Assembly (NCBI RefSeq): GCF_000407485.1 | Contig: NZ_ASWD01000002.1 | Coordinates: 248,001-312,000 of the forward strand | Reading direction: 5' to 3' | Origin: Enterococcus pallens ATCC BAA-351 | Lineage (GTDB): Bacteria; Bacillota; Bacilli; Lactobacillales; Enterococcaceae | Length of the DNA stretch: 64,000 nucleotides | In this document: positions 25,383 through 33,253 of the stretch, piece after piece | Numbering within the stretch: the first letter of the stretch is position 1 | Layout of the letters: every line of letters starts with the position of its first letter | Made by a program: the position numbers and the translations under genes | The notes under the pieces: generated by a model | The model's database searches: none | Told to the model about the DNA's origin: nothing | Seen by the model: only the letters and a program-made list of their open reading frames with translations

Positions 25383-26145
25383 GCGCCTGACGCTGGTGCA
25401 TATATTCATAGATCGAATTTCCTTGGATTAACTCTGGCAGAATTTCATTGGGATCCTTAACCGGAACACCTTTTCTTTCCAGAAAAGCCACAAACTGCGG
25501 TAAAAAGCCTTTCGCATCGGCTGGCAGATCCAACGAAAAATCCCCTTGTTCCTTTGTTTTTACCGCTAAGTAAAATGGGTCCCGATTAACGTCAAGTGGT
25601 GAGTAACGGTCACGAATGACATAAGTAATGGCAATCGATTCAATCATTTCATAGGTTAAATTCGTTTGATTGCTTCTTTTTCTGATTAATTGCAGCGCTA
25701 ATTTAAAAGGATTGCTGGAAAAGCTTTCTAACGTAATCTTCTGCTGATGAATTACCCAGTAATCCTCCACCAAGGTAGGCAGATTGGCTAAGGTGATTAG
25801 TAAAATTAAGACGATTACCACGAGAGAAATTACCCATGAAAATCCTAAAAGCGGCAGGAACATAAACAACAGCAGCCAGATAAACCAAAATTTCCCAATA
25901 CTTGCCTTAAACATTCCTTTGCCTACTACATAAGGCTTTTTGAAAAAGGGACTGCCTTGAACCAGCTCATCCAGCGAAACATTGTAAAGATCACTCAATA
26001 AGATAAGATTATCGATACTGGGAACGGCTTCGCCATTTTCCCACTTAGCAACTGCTTGACGTGATAAATATAATTGATCGGCTAATTCTTGCTGTGTCCA
26101 ATGTGCTTCCAGGCGCCGCATTTTTAATAATTGATTGATTTGCAT
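25363..26145 (-). CDS. XRE-family HTH regulator with membrane segments
   Basis: 260 residues. An XRE helix-turn-helix fills residues 1-65 (MRRLEAHWTQQELADQLYLS and RQAVAKWENGEAVPS). Two adjacent hydrophobic segments follow at about 88-130, then a soluble C-terminal domain of about 120 residues with no family I recognise. Similar membrane-linked XRE proteins in Firmicutes often control nearby genes or their own. The target is unknown. Start ATG has GAGGAAAA upstream. The gene faces a 650-bp region without clear genes. Confidence 0.8.
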   Translation of the reverse strand: MQINQLLKMRRLEAHWTQQELADQLYLSRQAVAKWENGEAVPSIDNLILLSDLYNVSLDELVQGSPFFKKPYVVGKGMFKASIGKFWFIWLLLFMFLPLLGFSWVISLVVIVLILLITLANLPTLVEDYWVIHQQKITLESFSSNPFKLALQLIRKRSNQTNLTYEMIESIAITYVIRDRYSPLDVNRDPFYLAVKTKEQGDFSLDLPADAKGFLPQFVAFLERKGVPVKDPNEILPELIQGNSIYEYMHQRQAQKEESQ

Positions 26146-26798
26146 TTTTCCTCAACTCCTCCTACCACTAGTGTACCAAATCCCGTCAAATAGGCACGCA
26201 ACTGTTGGTTGACAAAGCAAAAAAGCTTTTAATGGACACTTCTTTTTGCTGGCTGCTTCCTCACTGATGCCATTTCCCTAGTCGACTATTTAGTTAATGG
26301 TACTTCCCAGAAATAGTTGAAAAAGGCTGCTTAAGGATTTATCACAGGATTACCTGTTTTGTGGCTGCTCTGCTTTTGAGATTCATCTCATTATCCTCTA
26401 GCTTTATTTTTCAAAAACTTGTTTTTTCAAATCTAGTATAGACGTATCGTACCTGACCTAGTTGTCTCGAAAATGGAAAAAGACTTTTCGTCGAGGAAAT
26501 TGATTATGAGTTTAAAAGATAGTGCTGTTCAAGCTTTAACTGCAGGATTCTTGAAGCAAATCGATCTGTGTAAAGCGGATAACGCCCTCCATTAAAATAA
26601 CGAGTGTTTTTTTAACAGCAAAAGAGTCTGCTTTGACACATCTTTATATATATGTTATTTACTCACTTATTTTCTATTGTATTCATGCCGGATTATAGGA
26701 TTAATTATTGTTAATTAGAAATTATGCTTGATTTTGCCATTGGCCTATTTTATACTTATAACCATATTATAATAACGTAATGGATTGGAGCTGTAACA
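26146..26798. other. 653-bp region with no convincing gene apart from a short ORF
   Basis: AT-rich DNA between the HTH gene and the 335-residue protein gene. I see scattered promoter-like AT boxes and one 29-codon frame with a ribosome site (26506-26595). I find no tRNA, no IS end, no long inverted repeat and no longer frame that resembles a protein family. It may hold the remains of lost genes. Confidence 0.5.
26506..26595 (+). CDS. 29-residue short ORF, possible gene remnant
   Basis: ATG at 26506 follows GAGGAAATTGATT and opens MSLKDSAVQALTAGFLKQ, ending at TAA 26593-26595. It has a tolerable ribosome site and no terminator. It could be a small peptide or the first codons of a lost larger gene. 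I recognise no family with certainty. Confidence 0.25.
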   Translation: MSLKDSAVQALTAGFLKQIDLCKADNALH

Positions 26799-27806
26799 AT
26801 GAAACCACTTGGCCAGAGACAATTTTTTGGAATGAAACGCGAGACGCTTGAGGCTCGCCTGATTGAAAACCATGCTCACGAAAAAGATAGCGCCTTCACG
26901 ATTCAATCGGTACTGATTGCCCTCATTCGGAATGCCTTGAGTCCAGCTGATTTTTCTTTCCTGGCTAAGGAGTTAATTTGTACACTCTTTTTAGAAAAAA
27001 ATGATCTCCAAGAGGTCAAGGAGCTGTGTATCTATTTTCGCCCATATTTTACCGATGATCAATGGGAAAAAGTGATCACTCGTCTCTTTCCAACCCCTCA
27101 GAAACGTTCAGCAATTACCGAGCAAGCTCGTTTATATAGTGAAAAATTCCCTCTGCTGCATTCCGGTGCACGGGACGTCGATACCAAGGCTGGCTTATTA
27201 TCAACCTTTTTAGATGAACATGGCAAAAAGCATAGCTGGACCTTGAGTAATGTGGACCCGAATTTAACCTCCCAGCAGCACGAGGATTATTTGTCATTGC
27301 TAACTACCTTGACGATTCTGCAAAAGGACGGTGTTCGTCGCTTTACCGCGATTGTTGAAGTGAATTACACGCTTCACCAGACTAGTATTGGTCGTCGTAC
27401 GCAAGAGGAAGTTGAGGCCAAAAAAGAGCTGACTGATGCTCTGCCGCGAGTAGCAACACTTGCCAAAACCGCACCGCAAAAAGAAGCGGATTCCGCTAAG
27501 TCGGATAAACAAGAAAACAACTCTGTGACAAACAACCCAAATCCAACGAAATCAAGTAAACTAGAGCAATCGGATTCCGTGTCTAAGCAGCCGCCATCAC
27601 TTACTGAAACACCGCCTGAAGCCGATCCCTCTGATGAACTGAACGATGTTGAAAGTGTCACTGCCTACATGAACCAACTAAAAAGAAAAGCCGCTGGCAA
27701 CCCACCTACCAGAGAAGAACGGAAAAGGCAAAATCAAATTAACAAAGCCTTAGGAAAAAAAGGCAAGAAAAGCAAAAAAAATAAAAAGAATAAGCGGCGG
27801 AAGTAG
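26799..27806 (+). CDS. hypothetical protein with lysine-rich C-terminal tail
   Basis: 335 residues, family not recognised. Residues 1-~205 look globular and mostly helical, with a central stretch containing LDEHGKKHSWTLSN. Residues ~210-285 are a low-complexity Asn/Ser/Glu/Pro linker. Residues ~285-335 form a helix (NDVESVTAYMNQLKRKAAG) and a tail of almost pure Lys/Arg/Asn. There is no signal peptide or membrane segment, so it should be cytoplasmic. The tail suggests binding to nucleic acid or ribosomes, which is inference only. A good GGAG site precedes the ATG, and it is probably monocistronic. Confidence 0.65.
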   Translation: MKPLGQRQFFGMKRETLEARLIENHAHEKDSAFTIQSVLIALIRNALSPADFSFLAKELICTLFLEKNDLQEVKELCIYFRPYFTDDQWEKVITRLFPTPQKRSAITEQARLYSEKFPLLHSGARDVDTKAGLLSTFLDEHGKKHSWTLSNVDPNLTSQQHEDYLSLLTTLTILQKDGVRRFTAIVEVNYTLHQTSIGRRTQEEVEAKKELTDALPRVATLAKTAPQKEADSAKSDKQENNSVTNNPNPTKSSKLEQSDSVSKQPPSLTETPPEADPSDELNDVESVTAYMNQLKRKAAGNPPTREERKRQNQINKALGKKGKKSKKNKKNKRRK

Positions 27807-27874
27807 TTAGCAAGAATCGCTTGAACTGAATACAAAAAAACGCATAACCAATTGCTTGATTACACGTTAGGGGC

Positions 27875-28600
27875 TCAAACCAGGATTTTGTTGGGAACCA
27901 TTCGGTCTTTCAGCTCCGTCAAGACGGCTTGCGCTACACCAAAGCTGCGCAAATAATTTTCAGCTGATTCATGATACGAATGCAGATAATCTAGAGCTTC
28001 CTCAATATAGCTAGGCAAGGAATACGACATTTCCACCGGATAGCTTCCGTGTGCGCGCATAAAGTTTGGATTTGCCTTGAGGTAGGTATGGGTAATTTGA
28101 TAATTTGCGATAATATCCGCCTGACAAACGCCGGCTAATTCCAATAGAAATGCCGCAACAATTCCGGTACGGTCTTTTCCAGCGGCGCAATGAAACAGAA
28201 TACAGCCTTCGCTTTCGGCAAACGCTTCAAAAATGTTAACCAAGCTGTCGGGATAGCGTTTCAAGCAATCCACATAAAAGCTGCCCATGGAATAATTCAT
28301 TTCCTTGGTAATGTCCTTAGTGGCATCGGCTACATTGCCGGTCACTAAAGGAATATGCAGATTCTGAATCAGCGGAGAGCTCGGATTAGCCGACTCCCTT
28401 ACCTCACTATCGCTGCGCAAGTCAACAATGGTCCGCACACCATAGTTTTCTAAGAAAGTGAGATCCTGCTCTGTTAAGTCAGACAGGCTGTCACTGCGTA
28501 AAAATTTTTGGAATTGGGTAATGCCCTGCTTTACAGGATAGCCTCCCAGCTCCCGAGTATTAAAGCTGCCGGCTAACGGCAAACGTGTGTAATTTGTCAT
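27875..28600 (-). CDS. tyrosine-phosphatase-like protein (Y_phosphatase3 type)
   Basis: 241 residues. The active-site loop HCAAGKDRTGIVAAFLLELA matches the C-x5-R signature of cysteine phosphatases (HCxAGKDR form). The N-terminus has RLPLAGSFNTRELGGYPV, typical of the PF13350-like group, and an Asp-containing region (RTIVDLRSDSEVRE). Relatives act on phosphotyrosine, phosphoinositides or small phosphate esters. It is the last gene of the phn transporter operon, 15 bp after phnE2, suggesting it removes phosphate from the imported compound or a derivative. Confidence 0.85.
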   Translation of the reverse strand: MTNYTRLPLAGSFNTRELGGYPVKQGITQFQKFLRSDSLSDLTEQDLTFLENYGVRTIVDLRSDSEVRESANPSSPLIQNLHIPLVTGNVADATKDITKEMNYSMGSFYVDCLKRYPDSLVNIFEAFAESEGCILFHCAAGKDRTGIVAAFLLELAGVCQADIIANYQITHTYLKANPNFMRAHGSYPVEMSYSLPSYIEEALDYLHSYHESAENYLRSFGVAQAVLTELKDRMVPNKILV

Positions 28601-28615
28601 CGTTTGATTTTGCTC

Positions 28616-29401
28616 CTATCTAATGGCTTTTTTGATTTGTCCAATCAGCAGTTCCACAGTGATCATGGTCACAAAGATGACTAAAATAATCGTGGAGATT
28701 TTAGCATACTCATACTTGCCGATTGAGCGTGTTAATACCATGCCGATACCACCAGCACCTACCATCCCTAAAGAGATTGATTCTGCAATATTGGATTCCA
28801 GCCGAATCGATGTCCAAGACAAAATCGGATTGGTTAAGCCTGGCAGCAAGCCTTCTGTGATCAGCTGCAGCCAGCCGGCACCGGTAGATTTCATGGTCTC
28901 GATAATTGCCGGGTCTTGCTCTTCAATCGAACTGATGAAGGACTTTGTTAAGTAACCCGTTGTTGGAAAAATCAGACCGACAACTCCAGCGGTATTGCCA
29001 AAGCCTAGGCTTGCTACCACAATTAAAATCCAGATTAATGCCGGGACTGCTCGCACAATTCCGACAATTCCCTTAATCAAACCGGCCAGTAAGGGATGAA
29101 GTGTTGTGTTGCTGGCCCCTAAAAAACTCAGGGGGATGGAAATAACAAAGCCTAAAGCTAAGCCGGCCACTGCCATGCAAAGAGAGACAAACAACTCAGA
29201 AATAATCGTCCCCAAATCCGAAAAATCTAGCACAAAGAATTTAGGCACTACCGCTCCCACTGAATCAAACCGACTGACAAAGGTCTTCACGTCCAGCTTT
29301 AAAAAATACAGACTCGCTGCAAATAAACTAATTAATCCCAGTCCAATGACGAGGGTGGTTACCTTTTCTCGTTTGCTGGATACTGCTATTTTTGCTTCCA
29401 T
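28616..29401 (-). CDS. phnE: phosphonate-type ABC transporter permease (second PhnE)
   Basis: 261 residues with six hydrophobic segments and the permease EAA-like loop ETMKSTGAGWLQLITEGLLP that contacts the ATPase. It is homologous to the preceding PhnE-type gene (shared SLGMVGAGGIGMVLTRSI against SILGMVGAGGIGIMIQTNI). Two non-identical PhnE subunits would form a heterodimeric pore. It lies 9 bp after the first permease gene. Confidence 0.88.
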   Translation of the reverse strand: MEAKIAVSSKREKVTTLVIGLGLISLFAASLYFLKLDVKTFVSRFDSVGAVVPKFFVLDFSDLGTIISELFVSLCMAVAGLALGFVISIPLSFLGASNTTLHPLLAGLIKGIVGIVRAVPALIWILIVVASLGFGNTAGVVGLIFPTTGYLTKSFISSIEEQDPAIIETMKSTGAGWLQLITEGLLPGLTNPILSWTSIRLESNIAESISLGMVGAGGIGMVLTRSIGKYEYAKISTIILVIFVTMITVELLIGQIKKAIR

Positions 29402-29410
29402 AAGCTCCTC

Positions 29411-30205
29411 CTACCTTACAAATCGCCGCAGACGATTCACCACAAATTCTGTTGCCAGAACCATCAGCACTAAAATAATAATCAGGGACAGGGCTTCATG
29501 GTATTTAAACAGCCGAATATTGGTTTGAATCATGATCCCGATACCGCCAGCTCCTACCATCCCCAGAATTGAAGATGCTCGAATATTGATTTCAAAAGAA
29601 AACAGGGTCCAGTTAATCCAAGAAGGAATGAACTCTGGAATCAGGCCATGAAACAAAATTTGCCAATAAGAGGCACCGCTGGCCCGCAGTGCTTCCAGCT
29701 TACTGCCGGCAATTTCGTCAATCGAATCTGCATAAGATCGGGCCAGGAAACCTAATGTGGCGATAATCAATGCCAGCAGCCCTACCATATTGCCAATTCC
29801 AAAAATGTAAACCAGCAGCGAAGCCCAGACTAACACGGGAATATTTCTTAGAAAAGATATGAACATCCGTACAGCAATTCGCACCCAGCGAAAGGGATTG
29901 GTTTGCTCTGACATCAACAAGCCAAAAACAAAGGCTAAAATTGCTGAAAAGTAAGTCCCTACTACCGCAAACAGAATTGTTTCAACAATCAACGGCACAT
30001 AGGTAGGCAGCTGACTAAAGTTGGCTGGCAGAAAATTGGTTAAAAAGAAGTGGAAGAAACCCGGAAAGGCCAGCAATGCCTCAAACACATTCACCTTTAA
30101 GTAGGCAAAAGCGAAAATAACCACAGCTAGAATCCCCATATACTTCATGATTGCTGAAAATTTCCGCTGGTCAGTCAAAACCACCTTATGACTAGATTTC
30201 TCCAT
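29411..30205 (-). CDS. phnE: phosphonate-type ABC transporter permease (first PhnE)
   Basis: 264 residues with about six membrane segments, and the cytoplasmic loop EALRASGASYWQILFHGLIP that couples to the ATPase. The block SSILGMVGAGGIGIMIQTNI is typical of PhnE. It overlaps the end of phnC by 14 bp, indicating coupled translation. Together with the second PhnE it forms the membrane channel of the importer. Confidence 0.88.
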   Translation of the reverse strand: MEKSSHKVVLTDQRKFSAIMKYMGILAVVIFAFAYLKVNVFEALLAFPGFFHFFLTNFLPANFSQLPTYVPLIVETILFAVVGTYFSAILAFVFGLLMSEQTNPFRWVRIAVRMFISFLRNIPVLVWASLLVYIFGIGNMVGLLALIIATLGFLARSYADSIDEIAGSKLEALRASGASYWQILFHGLIPEFIPSWINWTLFSFEINIRASSILGMVGAGGIGIMIQTNIRLFKYHEALSLIIILVLMVLATEFVVNRLRRFVR

Positions 30206-31010
30206 AAGCCAAGCTTCCTTCCTCCATCACTGAAGCTGTTTTGCGCAGCTTCATTTGTTCTTCCTTACCTTGATAAATCATCGCAGTTGTTTGATCATCT
30301 AGTTCCTCGGGTTTGCCATCGAAAACGACTTTCCCTGCTTGAATGCCAATAATACGTGTCGCATATTTTTTGGCAAAATCAACCTGGTGCAGGTTTACAA
30401 TGCAGGTAATGCCACGTTCCTTCGTGACATCCTGTAAATAATCCATCACAATATTAGCAGAATTAGGGTCCAAGGAAGCAATCGGCTCATCCGCCAAAAT
30501 CAGCTTAGGATGCTGCATCATTGCCCGGCAGATGCCCACCCGCTGCATTTGTCCACCAGATAAGTCATTAGCCCGCTGGTAAATTTGCTGGCTCAGTCCG
30601 ACCTTGTTTAATAAATCCACGGCCTCCTGCTTGTCACTTTCAGAATAGAGGCTAAACAAACTCTTGGCAAAGGAGATTTTCCCCAGTCGGCCATGTAGCA
30701 CATTTTTGATCACGTTGGTACGGCCAATCAAGTTGTAATGCTGGAAAATCATGCCGATGTCTGAACGCTGGCGCTTCAATTCGCGGCCTTTAATCTTTTC
30801 CATGTGGGCACCATCAAAAATAATTTCGCCTTCTGATGGATCAATCATGCGATTAATTGAACGGATAAAGGTGGACTTGCCTGCCCCCGATGGTCCAATT
30901 ACAACAATGAATTCTCCTTTATTAATGGTTAAATTAATATCCTTCAACGCATACTTTTTCTTGTCATAGGTTTTGCCTACATTTTTTAATTCCAGCAGCT
31001 TTTCTGTCAT
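30192..31010 (-). CDS. phnC: phosphonate-type ABC transporter ATP-binding protein
   Basis: 272 residues with a full ATPase: Walker A GPSGAGKST, Q-loop MIFQHYNLI, signature LSGGQMQR, Walker B LILADEPIASLD and the H-loop His in VNLHQVDFA. The order and spacing are those of PhnC. It shares one base with the phnD stop and overlaps phnE1. The substrate is set by PhnD and may be phosphonate, phosphite or a phosphate ester. Confidence 0.92.
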   Translation of the reverse strand: MTEKLLELKNVGKTYDKKKYALKDINLTINKGEFIVVIGPSGAGKSTFIRSINRMIDPSEGEIIFDGAHMEKIKGRELKRQRSDIGMIFQHYNLIGRTNVIKNVLHGRLGKISFAKSLFSLYSESDKQEAVDLLNKVGLSQQIYQRANDLSGGQMQRVGICRAMMQHPKLILADEPIASLDPNSANIVMDYLQDVTKERGITCIVNLHQVDFAKKYATRIIGIQAGKVVFDGKPEELDDQTTAMIYQGKEEQMKLRKTASVMEEGSLAYGEI

Positions 31011-31924
31011 TATTCTGTCTCCTCAATGTTTAAGGTTTCGACCATTTCTTTTACAACGTCGTAATCTTCATCCTTGGCTTCCACAAAACGAACATCCTTA
31101 CTGCCGTATAAGGTTTCAAAATAGTCGCCATTTTCATAATTCAAGTAGAAGTCTTTGATTTTGTCCTTCATTTCCTGCGGCAAATCCGCGCGGATAACAA
31201 AGCAGGCATTCGGAATAACATCTGTTTCGCCAACGATTCGAACATCATCTTCCTTCATCATACCGGCTTCCACCAGCTGAGGAATAATCTGTTCAGCCAC
31301 AGCAGCTGCTTCATAGTCGCCTTTGATAACCCCCATAATACTGGAGTCATGCTTGCCAGAATAAGCGACTGTTTTGAAGAAATAATCTGGATTTTCCAGC
31401 TGATCTGGATCAAGATCCAATTCATTAACTAATTTTGATTTAGGAAACATGTAACCGGAAGAAGAAGCTGGATCAACAAAGGCAAAGGTCTTCCCCTTCA
31501 AATCTTCCAAGGACTGGGTTTCTTTGTCATCCTTATTCACAATGAACACGGTTCGGTAAGGCTTCTCAACCATTGAGGTGGTTGTCACCAGCGGTTCAAC
31601 CCCGGCTACTTTTTTTGCTTGGTAATAGCTCATAGGAGTAACTAACAGGACATCTAATTTGCCTGCCTTCATGGCTTCAATTCCGACCGAATATTCTGCG
31701 CCCTCTAGTTCTTCTATCTCGATACCTAATTCTTTTTCCATATCCTTGCGAAACTGATCATTTTTGCTTCCTGCATCAGGATTGGTTTCATCCGGCATTT
31801 GAACAATTGTCAATTTATCTACTTCATCTGCAGCTGTCGCCGATTGATCATTTCCGCAACCAGTCATAGCTGCCAAAGCTGTGCCACATAGTAATGCCAA
31901 AACGGCTAGTTTTATTTTCTTCAT
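31010..31924 (-). CDS. phnD: phosphonate-type substrate-binding lipoprotein
   Basis: 304 residues. A lipoprotein signal (KIKLAVLALLCGTALAAMTGC, lipidated Cys after TG) is followed by a type-2 periplasmic-binding fold with PhnD hallmarks: IVQMPDETNPDAGSKNDQF, GIEAMKAGKLDVLLV and DPASSSGYMFPKS. It captures the ligand outside the membrane for PhnC/PhnE. The ATG at 31924 is preferred over 31972 because the signal peptide begins there and AAAAGGAGC lies upstream. No C-P lyase or phosphonatase is in the window. Confidence 0.88.
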   Translation of the reverse strand: MKKIKLAVLALLCGTALAAMTGCGNDQSATAADEVDKLTIVQMPDETNPDAGSKNDQFRKDMEKELGIEIEELEGAEYSVGIEAMKAGKLDVLLVTPMSYYQAKKVAGVEPLVTTTSMVEKPYRTVFIVNKDDKETQSLEDLKGKTFAFVDPASSSGYMFPKSKLVNELDLDPDQLENPDYFFKTVAYSGKHDSSIMGVIKGDYEAAAVAEQIIPQLVEAGMMKEDDVRIVGETDVIPNACFVIRADLPQEMKDKIKDFYLNYENGDYFETLYGSKDVRFVEAKDEDYDVVKEMVETLNIEETE

Positions 31925-31951
31925 TTTTTTAAAAGCTCCTTTTTTAAGTTT

Positions 31952-31987
31952 CAGTAGTATACCACTGAACAACTGTAGTATACTGTT
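31952..31987. promoter_or_regulatory. probable operator of the GntR regulator
   Basis: GTAGTATAC occurs twice, 22 bp apart, within CAGTAGTATACCACTG and AACTGTAGTATACTGTT. Both copies are near-palindromes centred on GTATAC. They lie between the divergent phnD and gntR genes and overlap a TATACT promoter element, a position suited to a repressor. Confidence 0.55.
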
Positions 31988-32045
31988 GATGAAGAGCAGG
32001 AATCATCAAGATTCCGTAGTTTTTTTGTAAATTCTATGTAAAGGA

Positions 32046-32708
32046 ATGAATGTCATGACTCAATCGATTGAATCCAGTGCGTACCAGGAGATCAAGCAAG
32101 CCATTCTTTATGGTCGGATTGAACCGGATGAAATTTTATCTGAGGCTTCTTTATCCAAAAAGCTGGGCCACAGCCGAACGCCGATCCGCTCTGCCTTGAA
32201 ACAGCTGGAGCAAGAAAAGCTGGTAGTTTACAAGAAGAATCGCGGCGTGACTTTGCGTGAGGCTAGTGTGAAGGAAATGGTGGATGTAACTCAGATTTGT
32301 GTCGAGTGGATGATTTTGGCCACCAAAAAAGCCCAAACCGGACTAAGCATTCTTGATGTAGATGCTATCCAGGAACGACTAACTGCAGCCAAAAATTATC
32401 GCGCAGCTTTAGACTATGCGCAATATATTAATCAAATGCCCAAGGTTTACACCAAAATTATGGAAGCAGCCGGCAACGAATTGCTGATTCCTACCTATGA
32501 AAATCTGTGGGCCCGAGTAATCAGCACCTCTTTGTATCGCAAAATGGCGGATCCTCACAATTCACCAAAGAAAACGATCAGCACCGTTCAATTCTTTCAG
32601 GAATACTTGGCGCTGATTGAGAACAATCAGTTTGATCAAGCGATTGCTAAATTAATGGATTATCAAGAATACGCCAATCATCAAATTCTGCACTACGGCA
32701 CCCTTTAG
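32046..32708 (+). CDS. GntR/FadR-type transcriptional regulator
   Basis: 220 residues. A winged helix (about 5-75) contains YQEIKQAILYGRIEPDEIL, SEASLSKKLGHSRTPIRSAL and VVYKKNRGVTLREAS. An FCD-type all-helical ligand domain (~80-215) follows. The start may be ATG 32055, which has better spacing from AAAGGA. It is divergent from the phnDCE-phosphatase operon and most likely controls it in response to a small ligand. An unrelated GntR regulator (citO) lies elsewhere in the window. Confidence 0.85.
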   Translation: MNVMTQSIESSAYQEIKQAILYGRIEPDEILSEASLSKKLGHSRTPIRSALKQLEQEKLVVYKKNRGVTLREASVKEMVDVTQICVEWMILATKKAQTGLSILDVDAIQERLTAAKNYRAALDYAQYINQMPKVYTKIMEAAGNELLIPTYENLWARVISTSLYRKMADPHNSPKKTISTVQFFQEYLALIENNQFDQAIAKLMDYQEYANHQILHYGTL

Positions 32709-32712
32709 AAAA

Positions 32713-32770
32713 ATTAAAAAAAGGTCGAATGATTTCAGTACTTCTACAAGTACCGGCTCATTCGGCCTAT
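32713..32770 (-). terminator. terminator-like hairpin downstream of the queG remnant
   Basis: AGGTCGAATGA pairs with TCATTCGGCCT (one G-U), enclosing an inner stem GTACTT/AAGTAC. On the minus strand a run of U follows. It is placed to end transcription of the former queG gene and also lies just past the gntR stop. Confidence 0.6.
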
Positions 32771-33145
32771 TTATGCTAATCTATCGATTGCCTGCTGGAT
32801 TTCCTTCAGCGCTGCTTGATCTTGTTCTATTCGCTGTAATTCCTGCAAGTTCTCTAACCAAATGTCCGCTTCTTTCCCAACCGACCAATCGCTCAGGCTG
32901 CTGTTCCTCGAATTACCAGACGAACATCTTCCTTAGCTACCTTGAACAAGTCGGGTAAAGCGGAACGATCACCTAGGTTCGCTCTGGATATATCCGTTCC
33001 TTAATCACCGAATGCTCAAAACCTGAAGTGTAGGCTCATTCCTGCAAGGAAGCTTCCAATTCAGTGAACGGCTCCGCAGAAGCAAAGCCGATTTTATCAA
33101 TTCCCAGCCGTTGACTTTCAGCGATGATTTTTCTTTAAGGGTCAT
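32771..33145 (-). pseudogene. queG: epoxyqueuosine reductase QueG, decayed remnant
   Basis: An intact ribosome site (GGAGGAG) and ATG at 33145 start MTLKEK. One base appears lost from a run of A, after which frame 2 reads [20 protein letters not shown] and EASLQE, then hits TGA. A stretch like AYTSGFEHSVIKERIYPER follows. Then about 240 residues, including the iron-sulfur region, are missing, and the C-terminal part resumes (GDRSALPDLFKVAKEDVRLV, RGTAA) with TGA where Trp is expected. After a further frameshift it reads DIWLENLQELQRIEQ to the normal end. QueG reduces epoxyqueuosine in tRNA to queuosine. With several lesions and an internal deletion it cannot work. Confidence 0.85.
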
Positions 33146-33198
33146 TCTATAACTCCTCCCTTTAAGCTTGGTTATAACGGAGGAGCCTAATTTTTACG

Positions 33199-33253
33199 AA
33201 AAAAAGAGGACCCGCTGCGGCTTTTTTATGCCATCAGCGAGTACCTCTTTTTT
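33199..33253. terminator. bidirectional hairpin before the GPH transporter end
   Basis: AAAAAAGAGG and CCTCTTTTTT form the base of a long hairpin, with inner CGCT/AGCG pairs. It carries A- and T-tracts on both sides and touches the stop codon of the GPH transporter gene. Confidence 0.75.

Noticed and set aside
32773-32958. Plus-strand 61-codon frame after the gntR gene
   Set aside because: It lies opposite the queG remnant and has no ribosome site or family likeness.
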